Source: Nitrososphaerota archaeon (GTDB lineage Archaea; Thermoproteota; Nitrososphaeria; Nitrososphaerales; Gagatemarchaeaceae). Taken from it: a stretch of 64,000 bases of DNA. Below are positions 17,386 through 26,147 of this stretch, piece after piece. The notes under the pieces are model-generated. The model saw only the letters and a list, made by a program, of their open reading frames with translations, did no database searches and was not told where the DNA came from. The position numbers and the translations under genes are program-made. How positions within the stretch are numbered: the stretch's first letter is position 1; every line of letters begins with the position of its first letter. The DNA lies in NCBI GenBank assembly GCA_029785825.1, contig JAFLYY010000001.1, forward strand, positions 1,457,374 to 1,521,373, in the 5' to 3' direction.

Positions 17386-19272
17386 CTACCCGTGCAGCCC
17401 TTCGTCGTTACCGGGCGCCGGCGTTCCCTGCTTCTTCTGCGCGGCGGCTTCGAGCTCCTTCGCGGCCAGTATCAACCCCATGTGGCTGAACGCCTGGGGG
17501 AAGTTGCCGAGCGCCTCGCCGCTCGCTGGCTCGACCTCTTCCGAGTACAGCCCCAGGTGGTTCGAGTGGTTCAACAGCTCCTGGAAGTTCCTCTCGGCCT
17601 CCTCTACCTTCCCAAGCCTCGCGAGACAGGCGACCAGCCAGAACCCGCAGAGGAGGAACGCGCCCTCGTCCCCCTTCAGCCCGTCGTCAATCCTGTACCT
17701 GTACACCAGCGCCCCCTTGGCGAGCTCTCTCTGGATCGCTTCTATCGTGAGGCGCATCTTCTCATCGTCGGCGCTCATGAAACCTATTATGGGGAGCATC
17801 AGGTTCGCAGCGTCCAGATCGCCGCTCCCGTAGTACATGACGAAAGAGCTCTTCTTGGGGCTCCACCCCCTTCTCAGGACCTGCGTCCGTATCTTCTGCT
17901 TCGTCGCGGTCCACTCCGGCACGTCCTCCTGGTGGCCCGTAGCCCTGGCAATCCTGACCGCCCGGTCGAGCCCTGCGAAGCACCACCCCTTGGTATACAC
18001 GAAGTGCTCTCTCTTGTTCCTGATCTCCCAGATGCCGTTGCTGGGCTCGTCCCAGTGCTCGACTATGAAGTTGGCCAGAGGCTTCACGAATCTGTAATAC
18101 ATCTCCTCGTTCACGGCGGCCCCCCGCCTGTGAGAGAAGTAGAGGGCGTCAAGCATGTACCCGTAGGCATCGAGCTGAAGCTGGGACGAGGCCGCATTCC
18201 CCACCCTCGCCGGCTTCGACCCCTTGTAGCCCTTGATGTGCTTGAGCTCCCTTTCAGGGACATTCGTCCCCCCGTCGACGTCATACATCAGCCTGAGGTC
18301 AAGGTCGAGGGCAGGGTTGTTGTCAACCAGCCAGTGGAGGTACCTCTCCGTCTCGCTCTTGAAACCCAGTACGTCGAAAGCCCACAGCGAACTGGCTGAA
18401 TCTCTTATCCATGAAAACCTGTAGTCCCAGTTCCTGTTCCCTCCGAGCGCTTCTGGAAGGGACGTGGTGGCCGCGGCGACCACAGCGCCAGTAGGGGAGT
18501 ACACCAGTAGCTTCAGCGCGAGCGCGGACCTCAGGAGCTGCGCCCTCCATCGGCCTCTGTACCTGCACTGGGACGCCCAGTCCAGCCAGAAGAGCTCGGT
18601 CCGCGCGCGCTGTCGCTCCGTATGGTAGTCGCTTATGCCGCGAGGGGCAGCCTCCCCGTAGCTCAAGACGAAGGTCATCTTCTGCCCCTGGACGATGGCG
18701 AAGGTAGAATCGACCCCGTCCTTGGAAAGCTCGAAGGGGACCGACCAGGACATGACCATCTCGTGCTTCCGATTCCGCATCGAAAGCCCCCGCTCGCTGG
18801 CCGAAAAGACCGGCGTCTGAGCGCCGTAGTCGAAGGTAGGCTTGAACAAGAACCTCAACTGGGCGGAACCGCTCATGCATGAAACGATGCGGTGTATCTC
18901 CGGAGGGGTGGACCATGCGTCTGTGGTGTGAGAGCACGGCATGAAGTCTGTCAGGTGGATGTGGGCCGTCGCCGTCCTGAACTCGGTCCGCAGGATGTTG
19001 GTGTCGTCCAGATAGGATTGGGTGGAGAGCGACGAACCCGTCGGTTGGATTAGCCAGCGACCACCCTTCCCCGGGTCCAGTATCGCAGCGAAGATGGACG
19101 GCGAGTCGAACCGAGGGAGGCAGCACCAGTCGATTGAACCGTCGTACCCGACGAGGGCCACCGTCCTGGTGTTCCCGATCACGCCATAGCCGCTGATGGG
19201 TTTGTACTCCCCAACGGGGGGGACAGAGAAACGCCTCCCAGTGGGCTTCTGGTTCGGACCTTCCCCGCTCAT
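17386..19272 (-). CDS. GH15 glucoamylase/trehalase
   Basis: A 628-residue glycoside hydrolase family 15 enzyme: an N-terminal beta-sandwich followed by an (alpha/alpha)6 barrel. Seen: the N-terminal signature ISGYGVIGNTRTVALV and DGSIDWCCLPRFDSPS typical of archaeal and actinobacterial members; the general acid Glu in NGIWEIRNKREHF; and the general base Glu in YSEEVEPASGEALGNFPQAF near the C-terminus. Known members of this clade include trehalases (Thermoplasma, mycobacteria) and glucoamylases. No signal peptide is evident, so it acts inside the cell. It lies 12 nt before the phosphatase and 34 nt after glucose dehydrogenase; glucose released would feed that enzyme. Confidence 0.93.
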   Translation of the reverse strand: MSGEGPNQKPTGRRFSVPPVGEYKPISGYGVIGNTRTVALVGYDGSIDWCCLPRFDSPSIFAAILDPGKGGRWLIQPTGSSLSTQSYLDDTNILRTEFRTATAHIHLTDFMPCSHTTDAWSTPPEIHRIVSCMSGSAQLRFLFKPTFDYGAQTPVFSASERGLSMRNRKHEMVMSWSVPFELSKDGVDSTFAIVQGQKMTFVLSYGEAAPRGISDYHTERQRARTELFWLDWASQCRYRGRWRAQLLRSALALKLLVYSPTGAVVAAATTSLPEALGGNRNWDYRFSWIRDSASSLWAFDVLGFKSETERYLHWLVDNNPALDLDLRLMYDVDGGTNVPERELKHIKGYKGSKPARVGNAASSQLQLDAYGYMLDALYFSHRRGAAVNEEMYYRFVKPLANFIVEHWDEPSNGIWEIRNKREHFVYTKGWCFAGLDRAVRIARATGHQEDVPEWTATKQKIRTQVLRRGWSPKKSSFVMYYGSGDLDAANLMLPIIGFMSADDEKMRLTIEAIQRELAKGALVYRYRIDDGLKGDEGAFLLCGFWLVACLARLGKVEEAERNFQELLNHSNHLGLYSEEVEPASGEALGNFPQAFSHMGLILAAKELEAAAQKKQGTPAPGNDEGLHG

Positions 19273-19306
19273 GTGGTGGCCTCACCAGGGATCCTCAGTG
19301 GGACGG

Positions 19307-20395
19307 TCAATGCCCGCCCTGCTGTAGCTGAAGCACGGTCTTCACCGAGTCCCCGCCCTTGGCCGAATAGGCGTCGCTCCATCTAGACAACGGGACCTTG
19401 TCTGTGATGAGCTGCTCGAGAAATCCAGGAAAGCGCCTCTTGATGCGAACGAGGTCTGCGGCTCCGTCCCTGAAGTAAGAGATATTGGCGTTCACCGAAC
19501 CGAAGTAGACCCTGTTCCCCAGGACGAGGTTGGTGAAGACCTTGCCTGCGTCCTCGGTGCCGACTTGGGACCTGTATATCCCTATGTATGAGACGACACC
19601 GTTGGTGCCGGAAAGGTTCTGCGCTTCGAGGGCGACCGACGTGGACCCTGTAGCCTCGAGGACGACGTCGAACCTGTCTTCCATGGAAGAGAGCGGGATA
19701 TCCCCGACATCAACGTAGGCCGCGCCTGTCGCCACCGCGAGCCTCGCCTTCAGGCTCCCCGGAGGCTTCCTTGCCACCGTGGTCACTTTGAGTCCCTTCA
19801 TCCTGAGCAGCGCGGTCGCCAGGAGCCCCACGGGGCCGGCTCCGAGCACCAGGGCGTTCTGAGGCTTCCACTTCATCCTCCCCGCCTGGATCCCGAAGGC
19901 CTGGTTCAGCCCCTTTTCGACTATGGTCAGCGGCTCGAGGAGCACCCCCAGCTCGGACAGCGCCTCGGGGAGCTTGACAACAAAGCGCGAGTCTGTCACT
20001 GCGAGCTCGCTGGCGAACCCGTGCAGCCCCTTGATCCCGTGCTCGCTGTAGTGGCCCGTTAGACACATGTCTGACTCACCGCTCCTGCAGTTGAGGCAGT
20101 TCTCTGGGCAGTTCCTCCTGACCGTCGGGACCACAAGGTCCCCCGCCTCGAATCCTTTGGACCCCGGGCCTACCTTTTCCACCCTAGAAAGGGACTCGTG
20201 GCCGATGGTCAGATACGGCGAGCCAGCAGGAGCTTCACCGTAGAACCCAGAGATGATGTCCACGTCAGTACCACAAACCCCCACCCGATGGACGCGCAAT
20301 AGGAGCTCGCCGCGCTTGGGGGAAGGCTCGGGCGCCTCCCTCATCGAGAGTGAGTTGGAAGATCCCGGGACTACGGTTATCGCTTTCACGGGCAT
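19307..20395 (-). CDS. gdh: glucose 1-dehydrogenase (zinc-dependent MDR family)
   Basis: Oxidises glucose to gluconolactone with NAD(P)+, the entry step of the archaeal Entner-Doudoroff pathways. The protein has 362 residues. Seen: VGVCGTDVDI with catalytic zinc ligands, TIGHESL with the zinc His/Glu, the structural zinc cysteines in CPENCLNCRSGESDMC, HGIKGLHGFASE as in Sulfolobus and Thermoplasma glucose dehydrogenases, and the Rossmann motif LVLGAGPVGLLA. The ATG at 20395 is preceded by an in-frame GTG at 20398 directly against the aldehyde dehydrogenase stop, so the two genes are coupled. Confidence 0.93.
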   Translation of the reverse strand: MPVKAITVVPGSSNSLSMREAPEPSPKRGELLLRVHRVGVCGTDVDIISGFYGEAPAGSPYLTIGHESLSRVEKVGPGSKGFEAGDLVVPTVRRNCPENCLNCRSGESDMCLTGHYSEHGIKGLHGFASELAVTDSRFVVKLPEALSELGVLLEPLTIVEKGLNQAFGIQAGRMKWKPQNALVLGAGPVGLLATALLRMKGLKVTTVARKPPGSLKARLAVATGAAYVDVGDIPLSSMEDRFDVVLEATGSTSVALEAQNLSGTNGVVSYIGIYRSQVGTEDAGKVFTNLVLGNRVYFGSVNANISYFRDGAADLVRIKRRFPGFLEQLITDKVPLSRWSDAYSAKGGDSVKTVLQLQQGGH

Positions 20396-20398
20396 CAC

Positions 20399-21880
20399 TC
20401 AGTTGTAAGGGAACAGGTAGGGGAGCCCGGGCCTGTCGCTCCAGTCGACATAGCACGTCTTCAGCTGGGTGTAGAGCTCGAGCCCGTATCTCGAGCCCTC
20501 GGCCCCAAGGCCCGACATCCTGAAGCCCGTGTGCGCTCCCTGCAGCTGCTCCGGACCGACCTGGTTGACGTACGTCTCCCCGAACCTGATCTTGTGCATC
20601 GCTTTCATGACGTTCCCGTTGTCCTTGGTGAAGACATAGGAAGCGAGTCCGTATTCTGAGTCGTTCGCCATCTCGACGGCTTGGTCGAAGGACTCCACCT
20701 CCAGGACGGGCACTACTGGTCCGAATATCTCCTTCTGTACGAGAGGGGAGTCCTGCTGGACACCGTCGATCACCGTGGGTTCCAGATACCACCCCTTCTT
20801 AATCGAAGTAGGGGGGCGCCCACCGAGGACTACTCTTGACCCTTCCCCTTCGGCAAGCTCGACGAACCGCTCGCTGGTCTCCCTTTCCTTCATACTGACC
20901 ATCGGCCCCAGGTCCGTCCCTTCGGCAAGAGGGTCCCCGATCCTGAGCGCCTTCGACATCTCGACGAACTTCGTGAGGAAACGCCCCTTGACCGACCGGT
21001 CGAGGTACATCCGCTCCGAGCTTATGCAGGTCTGGCCACAGTTCCAGTACCTGGCCCATACGGCGCACTTCAGCGCCCACTCCATATCCGCGTCCCGCCA
21101 AACGATGAACGGCGCCTTTCCGCCCAACTCTAGTATGAGCTTCCCCAGTTGGTTCGAAGCGCTCTGCATTATCTTGCGGCCTGCTTCAGTGCTCCCCGTC
21201 ATAGTGACCAGCCCCGTGGCCTTGTTCCCGCAGAGCTCGTCGCCGACCTCCGACCCATCCCCCGTCACCAGGTTCACCACCCCCTTCGGGATGCCGGCTT
21301 CTTCGGCTATCTTCACGATCTCCACGGCGCTGAGTGGAGTATTGCTGGATGGCTTCACAACGACAGAGTTGCCGGTTATGAGGGCGGGAGCGAGTTTCCT
21401 GGCCACCATGGCCGAAGGGAAGTTCCAGGGGGTGATGGCCGCCACTACCCCTATGGGAAGCTTGAGTATCATGATGGTCTGTCGCGGATTGTCGCTTGGG
21501 AGGACATCTCCCTCTATCCTGCGGGCGAACTCGGCGAAATACTCGAAGTGAGACGCCGACCCCTCCACTTCCAGCCTAGACTCGAAAAGCGGTTTGCCCT
21601 GCTCCATCGTCAGCACCCTGGCAAGCCTCTCCTTTCGTTCCCTGATTATTCGGGCCATCTTCAGCATGAACGAAGCGCGCTCGAGCGGGGAGAGTTCCTC
21701 CCACTTCTTCTGGGCCTTCGCGGCCGAGTCCAAGGCCCTCTTCGCGTCTTCCCTCGTCCCCTTTGGAACGGTCGCGATTACGCTCTCCGTCGTCGGGCTC
21801 GCGACGCTGATGGTCTCGTCGGATGTTCCTCTGACCCATTCCCCGTCTATGTACATCAGCTCAGTACGCGGCGCGGACAT
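20399..21880 (-). CDS. NAD(P)-dependent aldehyde dehydrogenase (candidate glyceraldehyde dehydrogenase)
   Basis: A 493-residue ALDH-superfamily enzyme. Seen: the N-terminal YIDGEWVRG, the cofactor-binding ITPWNFP and KPSSNTPLSA, the catalytic Glu in LELGGKAPFIV, the catalytic Cys in NCGQTCISSERMY, and EIFGPVVPVLEV near the end. I start it at the ATG at 21880; extension upstream to 22288 would run antisense through the glycerate kinase gene and adds no conserved sequence. It heads the leftward operon with glucose dehydrogenase and faces glycerate 2-kinase, so glyceraldehyde to glycerate is the likely reaction, though succinate-semialdehyde or lactaldehyde cannot be excluded. Confidence 0.9.
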   Translation of the reverse strand: MSAPRTELMYIDGEWVRGTSDETISVASPTTESVIATVPKGTREDAKRALDSAAKAQKKWEELSPLERASFMLKMARIIRERKERLARVLTMEQGKPLFESRLEVEGSASHFEYFAEFARRIEGDVLPSDNPRQTIMILKLPIGVVAAITPWNFPSAMVARKLAPALITGNSVVVKPSSNTPLSAVEIVKIAEEAGIPKGVVNLVTGDGSEVGDELCGNKATGLVTMTGSTEAGRKIMQSASNQLGKLILELGGKAPFIVWRDADMEWALKCAVWARYWNCGQTCISSERMYLDRSVKGRFLTKFVEMSKALRIGDPLAEGTDLGPMVSMKERETSERFVELAEGEGSRVVLGGRPPTSIKKGWYLEPTVIDGVQQDSPLVQKEIFGPVVPVLEVESFDQAVEMANDSEYGLASYVFTKDNGNVMKAMHKIRFGETYVNQVGPEQLQGAHTGFRMSGLGAEGSRYGLELYTQLKTCYVDWSDRPGLPYLFPYN

Positions 21881-21928
21881 GACCGTGGTATTCAAGAGGC
21901 ACCTAGTGTATTTACATCTTGACTTCAG

Positions 21929-23293
21929 ATGCCTAAAGAAGGAGGTCTCGGATTGGGCGACGCTTTCGGGGATGCGGCAGCGGGGGGTGACCTGAGGGGC
22001 GACGCCCTGGCAGCCGTCAGGGCGGCCATTGACGCGGCTGACCCCCGCCGGCTCGTTCTGAGGGAGCTTTCGGCCGAGGGGGGCGTTCTCACGGCGGGCG
22101 GGTCCAGGGGAGTGCTTGAGGGCTACCGACGGGTAGTGGTCGTAGGCGGGGGGAAGGCCTCGGCGCTGATGGCGGCGGGGGTCGAGAGGGTCCTCGGCGC
22201 CCGGGTTGACGGGGGCGTCGTGATAGTGCCCGAATACCAGCGCCCGCTCCCCAAGCTCCGCAAAGTGAAGTTCGCAGAGTCGACCCACCCTCTCCCTTCG
22301 GAGAAGGGGGCGAGGGCCGTCAGGGAGATGCTAGGGTTTCTGAGCGGCGTCGGCGCTGGGGACCTTGTCATCGTCCTGGTCTCGGGTGGAGGTTCCGCTC
22401 TCATGCCCGCCCCCATAGAAGGGGTCACACTCAAAGAGCTCGAACTCACCACGAGCCTCCTCCTGAGGGCCGGGGCGGAAATCGGGGAGGTCAACTGCGT
22501 CAGAAAGCATCTTTCTGAGATAGCAGGTGGGAGGCTGGTCGAGAAGACTAACGGCGCCGAAGTCCTGACGCTGCTCATCTCGGACGTCGTCGGGGACGAT
22601 CTGAGTTCGGTAGCGTCCGGACCTACGGTCCCGGACCCCACCACGTTCTCTGGAGCCAGGCGCATACTGACTGACCGTGGGATCTGGAGCAGGGTCCCTC
22701 AGTCGGTCAGAGATGCAGTCCGGGAAGGGGCAGAAGGGTCAACCGCCGAGACCCCGAAACCAGGCGACAGGGCGTTCAGGAGGGTGACGAACGTCCTCGT
22801 CGGGTCCAACGATGTGGCTACCACAGCGGCGAGCGAAGCGCTCAGGGCCCGGGGCTACAGGGTCACCCGCGCTTCTTCGGTTATAGGGGAAGCCAGAGAT
22901 GTCGGGAAGAGGCTGGCCGCGCTCGCTCGGGCGACTCCAGGCTCCGGACGGTGGGCGGCGGTGTGGGGAGGGGAGACCACCGTGACAGTCAGAGGGAATG
23001 GGATAGGAGGGAGGAACCAAGAACTGGCCCTCGCTGCTGCCATCGAGCTCAAGGGGACTTCTGGCATCGCGCTTGTCTCTTTCGGGACGGATGGGGTAGA
23101 TGGGCCGACGGACGCGGCCGGGGCACTGGCTGACTCCGTCTCCTTCGACAGAGCGAGGGCCATGGGGCTCGACCCGAGGGCACTGCTGGAGAACAACGAC
23201 TCCCATTCCTTCTTCAGGTCGCTGGGCGACCTAGTCGTGACGGGCCCCACTGGGACGAACGTCAATGACGTGATGTTGGCAATCCGCAGTTGA
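21929..23293 (+). CDS. glycerate 2-kinase (MOFRL family)
   Basis: Phosphorylates D-glycerate to 2-phosphoglycerate, which joins glycolysis at enolase (encoded at 57697). The protein has 454 residues. Seen: VVVGGGKASALMA near residue 70, LVSGGGSALMPAPIEG, the ELTTSLLLRAGAEIGEVNCVRKHLS block that is diagnostic of this family, and a C-terminal MOFRL domain with GGRNQELALAAA and FGTDGVDGPTDAAG. The ATG at 21929 is only about 18 nt after a TATA-like TATTTACA, so a TTG at about 21953 is a possible alternative start. It ends 1 nt from convergent gluconate dehydratase. Confidence 0.93.
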   Translation: MPKEGGLGLGDAFGDAAAGGDLRGDALAAVRAAIDAADPRRLVLRELSAEGGVLTAGGSRGVLEGYRRVVVVGGGKASALMAAGVERVLGARVDGGVVIVPEYQRPLPKLRKVKFAESTHPLPSEKGARAVREMLGFLSGVGAGDLVIVLVSGGGSALMPAPIEGVTLKELELTTSLLLRAGAEIGEVNCVRKHLSEIAGGRLVEKTNGAEVLTLLISDVVGDDLSSVASGPTVPDPTTFSGARRILTDRGIWSRVPQSVRDAVREGAEGSTAETPKPGDRAFRRVTNVLVGSNDVATTAASEALRARGYRVTRASSVIGEARDVGKRLAALARATPGSGRWAAVWGGETTVTVRGNGIGGRNQELALAAAIELKGTSGIALVSFGTDGVDGPTDAAGALADSVSFDRARAMGLDPRALLENNDSHSFFRSLGDLVVTGPTGTNVNDVMLAIRS

Positions 23294-23294
23294 C

Positions 23295-24479
23295 CTAGGA
23301 CTTCTTCCAGGTGTCCTTGACGACCCAGACAGGCTCGTCAGGGTCGAAGGTCTCCTGCCCTTTGAAGACGTGCTCCTCTAAGATTCTCTCATCTACGTCT
23401 ACGCCGATCCCGGGCTTGGAGGAAACGGCGGAGTGCCCCTTCACCACTGGGGTTCCGTTCTTCACAAGCATCCTCTTCCACTCCGGGAACACGTCATAGA
23501 ACGACTCTTGTACGAGGAAGTTGGGGATGGCGGCGTCGACCTGGAGGGTGGCCGCGTTCTGGATGGGGCCGAAGGCGTTGTGGAACGCCATCTCGACGCC
23601 GTAGGCTTCGGCTATGGCGCTCATCTTTTTCGCCTGGGTTATCCCTCCTATGTTCGTGATGTCGGCCTGGAGGAAGTCGGTGAGGTGGTTCGAGCAGACG
23701 TATGCCGCGTGCTCTTTGGTGAGTATCCGTTCTCCCAGCGCCACCCTTATCCGGGTCGAAGCCCGGTACTTCCTTAGCCCTTCCACGTTGTCAGGGTGGA
23801 TAGGCTCCTCTGCGAAAAGAGGCTCGAGAGGCTCGAGCTTCCTCGCAGCCGATATCGCGGAGTTAGGGTTGAACCGCCCGTGGTGCTCTATCAGCAGCTC
23901 CACCTTCCCCCTGGTGGCGTCCCTGACAGCCTCGACCCGCTCGTACGCGAGCTCCAGCCCTGGGGCGTCGATCCAGTCGTAGTACCTTCCGAAGGGGTCG
24001 AACTTCAGCGCCGTGTACCCCATGGCAGCATACTTCTTGGCCCTGGCCCCGAACTGTGCGGGGGTCACGCAGCCTGAGTACCAGCCGTTGGCGTAAAGCC
24101 TCACGGATTTCCTGAATGACCCACCGATAAGCCTGTGGACCGGCTCGCCGAGCTTCTTCCCGACGATGTCCCAGCAGGCGATGTCGAAGGCGCTCAGCGC
24201 GGTGGTCGATTCGAATGACACCGGGAGATAGAAGTCATGCTTGTGCCACTCGTGCTGGTTCAGCTCCATGTCGGCGGGGTCCTTGCCCTTGTATAGCCTC
24301 CCCACCTCTCTGAGAGACTCCACCACGGGCCTCACCCGGAGGGTCGGGACAGCCTCGCCGTAGCCGACGATTCCATCGGAGGTGGTGAGCCTGAGGATGA
24401 TGGATATCCCCGCCCAGGTGGCGCCGCCAGCCTTCGTGGGCTCGCCGAGCGTGAATATCTCGAAGTCTGTTATCTTCAA
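23295..24479 (-). CDS. gad: gluconate/galactonate dehydratase (enolase superfamily)
   Basis: Dehydrates D-gluconate to 2-keto-3-deoxygluconate in the Entner-Doudoroff route. The 394 residues closely follow the Sulfolobus enzyme: VGYGEAVPTLRV near the N-terminus, NQHEWHKHDFYL, ANGWYSGCVTP, ALKFDPFG with the catalytic Lys region, the metal ligands in LLIEHHGRFN, EEPIHPDN and ALGERI, AFHNAFG with the catalytic His, and the terminal EPVWVVKDTWK. It is the last gene of a leftward unit (cyclase-family gene, aldolase, dehydratase) and meets glycerate kinase tail to tail. Confidence 0.95.
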   Translation of the reverse strand: MKITDFEIFTLGEPTKAGGATWAGISIILRLTTSDGIVGYGEAVPTLRVRPVVESLREVGRLYKGKDPADMELNQHEWHKHDFYLPVSFESTTALSAFDIACWDIVGKKLGEPVHRLIGGSFRKSVRLYANGWYSGCVTPAQFGARAKKYAAMGYTALKFDPFGRYYDWIDAPGLELAYERVEAVRDATRGKVELLIEHHGRFNPNSAISAARKLEPLEPLFAEEPIHPDNVEGLRKYRASTRIRVALGERILTKEHAAYVCSNHLTDFLQADITNIGGITQAKKMSAIAEAYGVEMAFHNAFGPIQNAATLQVDAAIPNFLVQESFYDVFPEWKRMLVKNGTPVVKGHSAVSSKPGIGVDVDERILEEHVFKGQETFDPDEPVWVVKDTWKKS

Positions 24480-24510
24480 CCAGAGCGCCTGTCTTTTTCT
24501 CCGTTGCCCT

Positions 24511-25398
24511 CTATTTCAACCCAGCCTTCTCCACCAGCTCTCGGACCTTGCGCCGCTCGAGGTCAGACAGAGGGGTCTGTGGCGGTCTCACTTCGCCTAC
24601 AGGGAATCCTGCTGCGCCCATAGCTGCCTTCAGCCCAGCGGGAAAGTAGCCTGTCCCGGCGGCTTCGACGAGGGGGAGCAGGGATTTCTGGGCTCCAAGG
24701 GCGTCTTCCGGCCGTCCCTTCTCGAAGAGGTCGAAGATGCTCGAGGAAGTCTTCGGGGCTATGTTGGAGATGCTGATGACCGCGCCTTTCCCTCCTGCCT
24801 CCAGGCAAGAATATGCCATGGCGTCAGACCCGGTGAACACCGCCACCTTCTGTCCGACGGCCTCGATGAAAGCCACGAGGTTGAGCATGTTGTACTCGGT
24901 GTACTTCATGCCGACGATCATTTTGTCCTCCGCGAGCCTCGACACGACAGAAAGGGGGACGAAGTTGTGGGTCCACTCTGGGATGTTGTAGAGCACCAGC
25001 GGGAGGGTTACCCCGCCGTGTATCGACGCGAAATGCCGAAAAAGGCCTTCCTCGTCAACCCTGTAGTAGTACGGAGCGGTAGCCACGACCCCGTCGGCGC
25101 CCGCGTCTGCCGCGTCCTTGGCGTATGCTATGGCGTTCTTGGGGGAAGGGTCGGATATCCCCGCCAGGACGGGAATCCTGGAGTTCGTCCTGTCGACGAC
25201 GACCTCCAGCACGCGCTTCCGCTCTCTCTTGTCCAGGAGGGCGAACTCTCCGGTCGTCCCCAGCGGGAACAGTCCGTCGACCCCGCCATCGATGAGGTAG
25301 TCTGTGAGCTCACGCAGTCTATCTTCGTCCACCTCCCCGCTCTTGTCGAACGGAGTAGGCATCGGCGACCATATGCCGCGGAGCTTGAGCGCCAGCAT
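24511..25398 (-). CDS. 2-keto-3-deoxygluconate aldolase-like DapA-family lyase
   Basis: A 295-residue class I aldolase of the dihydrodipicolinate synthase/N-acetylneuraminate lyase family. Seen: PMPTPFDKSGEVD at the N-terminus, the GTTGEFALL phosphate/carboxylate loop, the catalytic Tyr in LVLYNIPEW and the Schiff-base Lys in GMKYTEYN. It lies 31 nt before gluconate dehydratase, so cleavage of 2-keto-3-deoxygluconate to pyruvate and glyceraldehyde is the best reading. Standing alone, the family could also serve in lysine synthesis. Start: ATG at 25398, 10 nt after the cyclase-family gene. Confidence 0.9.
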   Translation of the reverse strand: MLALKLRGIWSPMPTPFDKSGEVDEDRLRELTDYLIDGGVDGLFPLGTTGEFALLDKRERKRVLEVVVDRTNSRIPVLAGISDPSPKNAIAYAKDAADAGADGVVATAPYYYRVDEEGLFRHFASIHGGVTLPLVLYNIPEWTHNFVPLSVVSRLAEDKMIVGMKYTEYNMLNLVAFIEAVGQKVAVFTGSDAMAYSCLEAGGKGAVISISNIAPKTSSSIFDLFEKGRPEDALGAQKSLLPLVEAAGTGYFPAGLKAAMGAAGFPVGEVRPPQTPLSDLERRKVRELVEKAGLK

Positions 25399-25408
25399 CC
25401 ATCATCTC

Positions 25409-26074
25409 CTATAGAGGATACGCCATGGCCCTGGCGGGGGCCCCGTCACATCCTCCGACCTTTATGGGGAGACAGACGAAGAAGACGCGCCCTCCCACCA
25501 ACCCCGCCAACCCTTCGGCGAGCGACTCGACGATAGGTATCCCGTGAGACAGAAGGGCCAGGTGCGCCACGGGGCGGGGGGCGCCGAACCCTTCAACCGA
25601 AAGATAGTCGATTCCGACCGCCTTGACCCTCTTCTTCACCAGCCAGTCGGCGGCGTCCTCGCCCAGGTAGGTGTACTTCCGCCTAGCCTTGGGGTCGCGC
25701 CACCTTTTGCTGAACCCCGTGTAGATCAGGACTATGTCCCCCGCCCGGGCCGATGAAGCGTGCAGTTGGAGGTCGGAGCCGGTTATGGCGGACCCCGGGG
25801 GCACCTCTGACATGTCGACAACCTCCGCTTCCCCTACGAAGCTCTCGACCGGAAGCTCGTCCAGTGCCTTCCCTCCCTTGACGAAATGTGCGGGAGCGTC
25901 GACGTGCGTCCCCGTATGCGACCCTAGCCTCATGAGAGAAAGGTTGACTCCGTCTTTTGCGAGCGTCTTGTACTTCGAGATCTTGGGGACGGCGTCGCCC
26001 ACGTAGAACGTCATGCCGTTTTCGATGGTCTGGGTGAGGTCCACCGCGCTCCCCGTGCTGACTGCCACGGACAC
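25409..26074 (-). CDS. cyclase/kynurenine-formamidase family metal hydrolase
   Basis: A ~221-residue protein of the cyclase family (PF04199), metal hydrolases that include kynurenine formamidase and lactone/amide hydrolases. Seen: the signature SHTGTHVDAPAHF, whose histidines and aspartate bind metal, and a later GIDYLSVEGFG plus HLALLSHGIPIVE as in other members. I place the start at a GTG at 26074 (another at 26068), because longer versions overlap the divergent glycoside hydrolase and look random. First gene of the aldolase-dehydratase operon. A gluconolactone-hydrolysing role between glucose dehydrogenase and the dehydratase is attractive but untested. Confidence 0.82.
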   Translation of the reverse strand: MSVAVSTGSAVDLTQTIENGMTFYVGDAVPKISKYKTLAKDGVNLSLMRLGSHTGTHVDAPAHFVKGGKALDELPVESFVGEAEVVDMSEVPPGSAITGSDLQLHASSARAGDIVLIYTGFSKRWRDPKARRKYTYLGEDAADWLVKKRVKAVGIDYLSVEGFGAPRPVAHLALLSHGIPIVESLAEGLAGLVGGRVFFVCLPIKVGGCDGAPARAMAYPL

Positions 26075-26147
26075 GAAAGCGCACGCCCAGAGACGGGTAA
26101 TACGCCTTTTCGCGGAACGAAATCCGTAAGAGAAGCCGAACCCCGAG

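Noticed and set aside
17380-18399. A 339-codon frame antisense to the GH15 gene
   Set aside because: Low-complexity shadow; the catalytic glutamates of GH15 are on the other strand.
21881-22288. N-terminal extension of the aldehyde dehydrogenase
   Set aside because: It runs antisense through glycerate kinase and lacks conservation; ALDH homology begins at the ATG at 21880.
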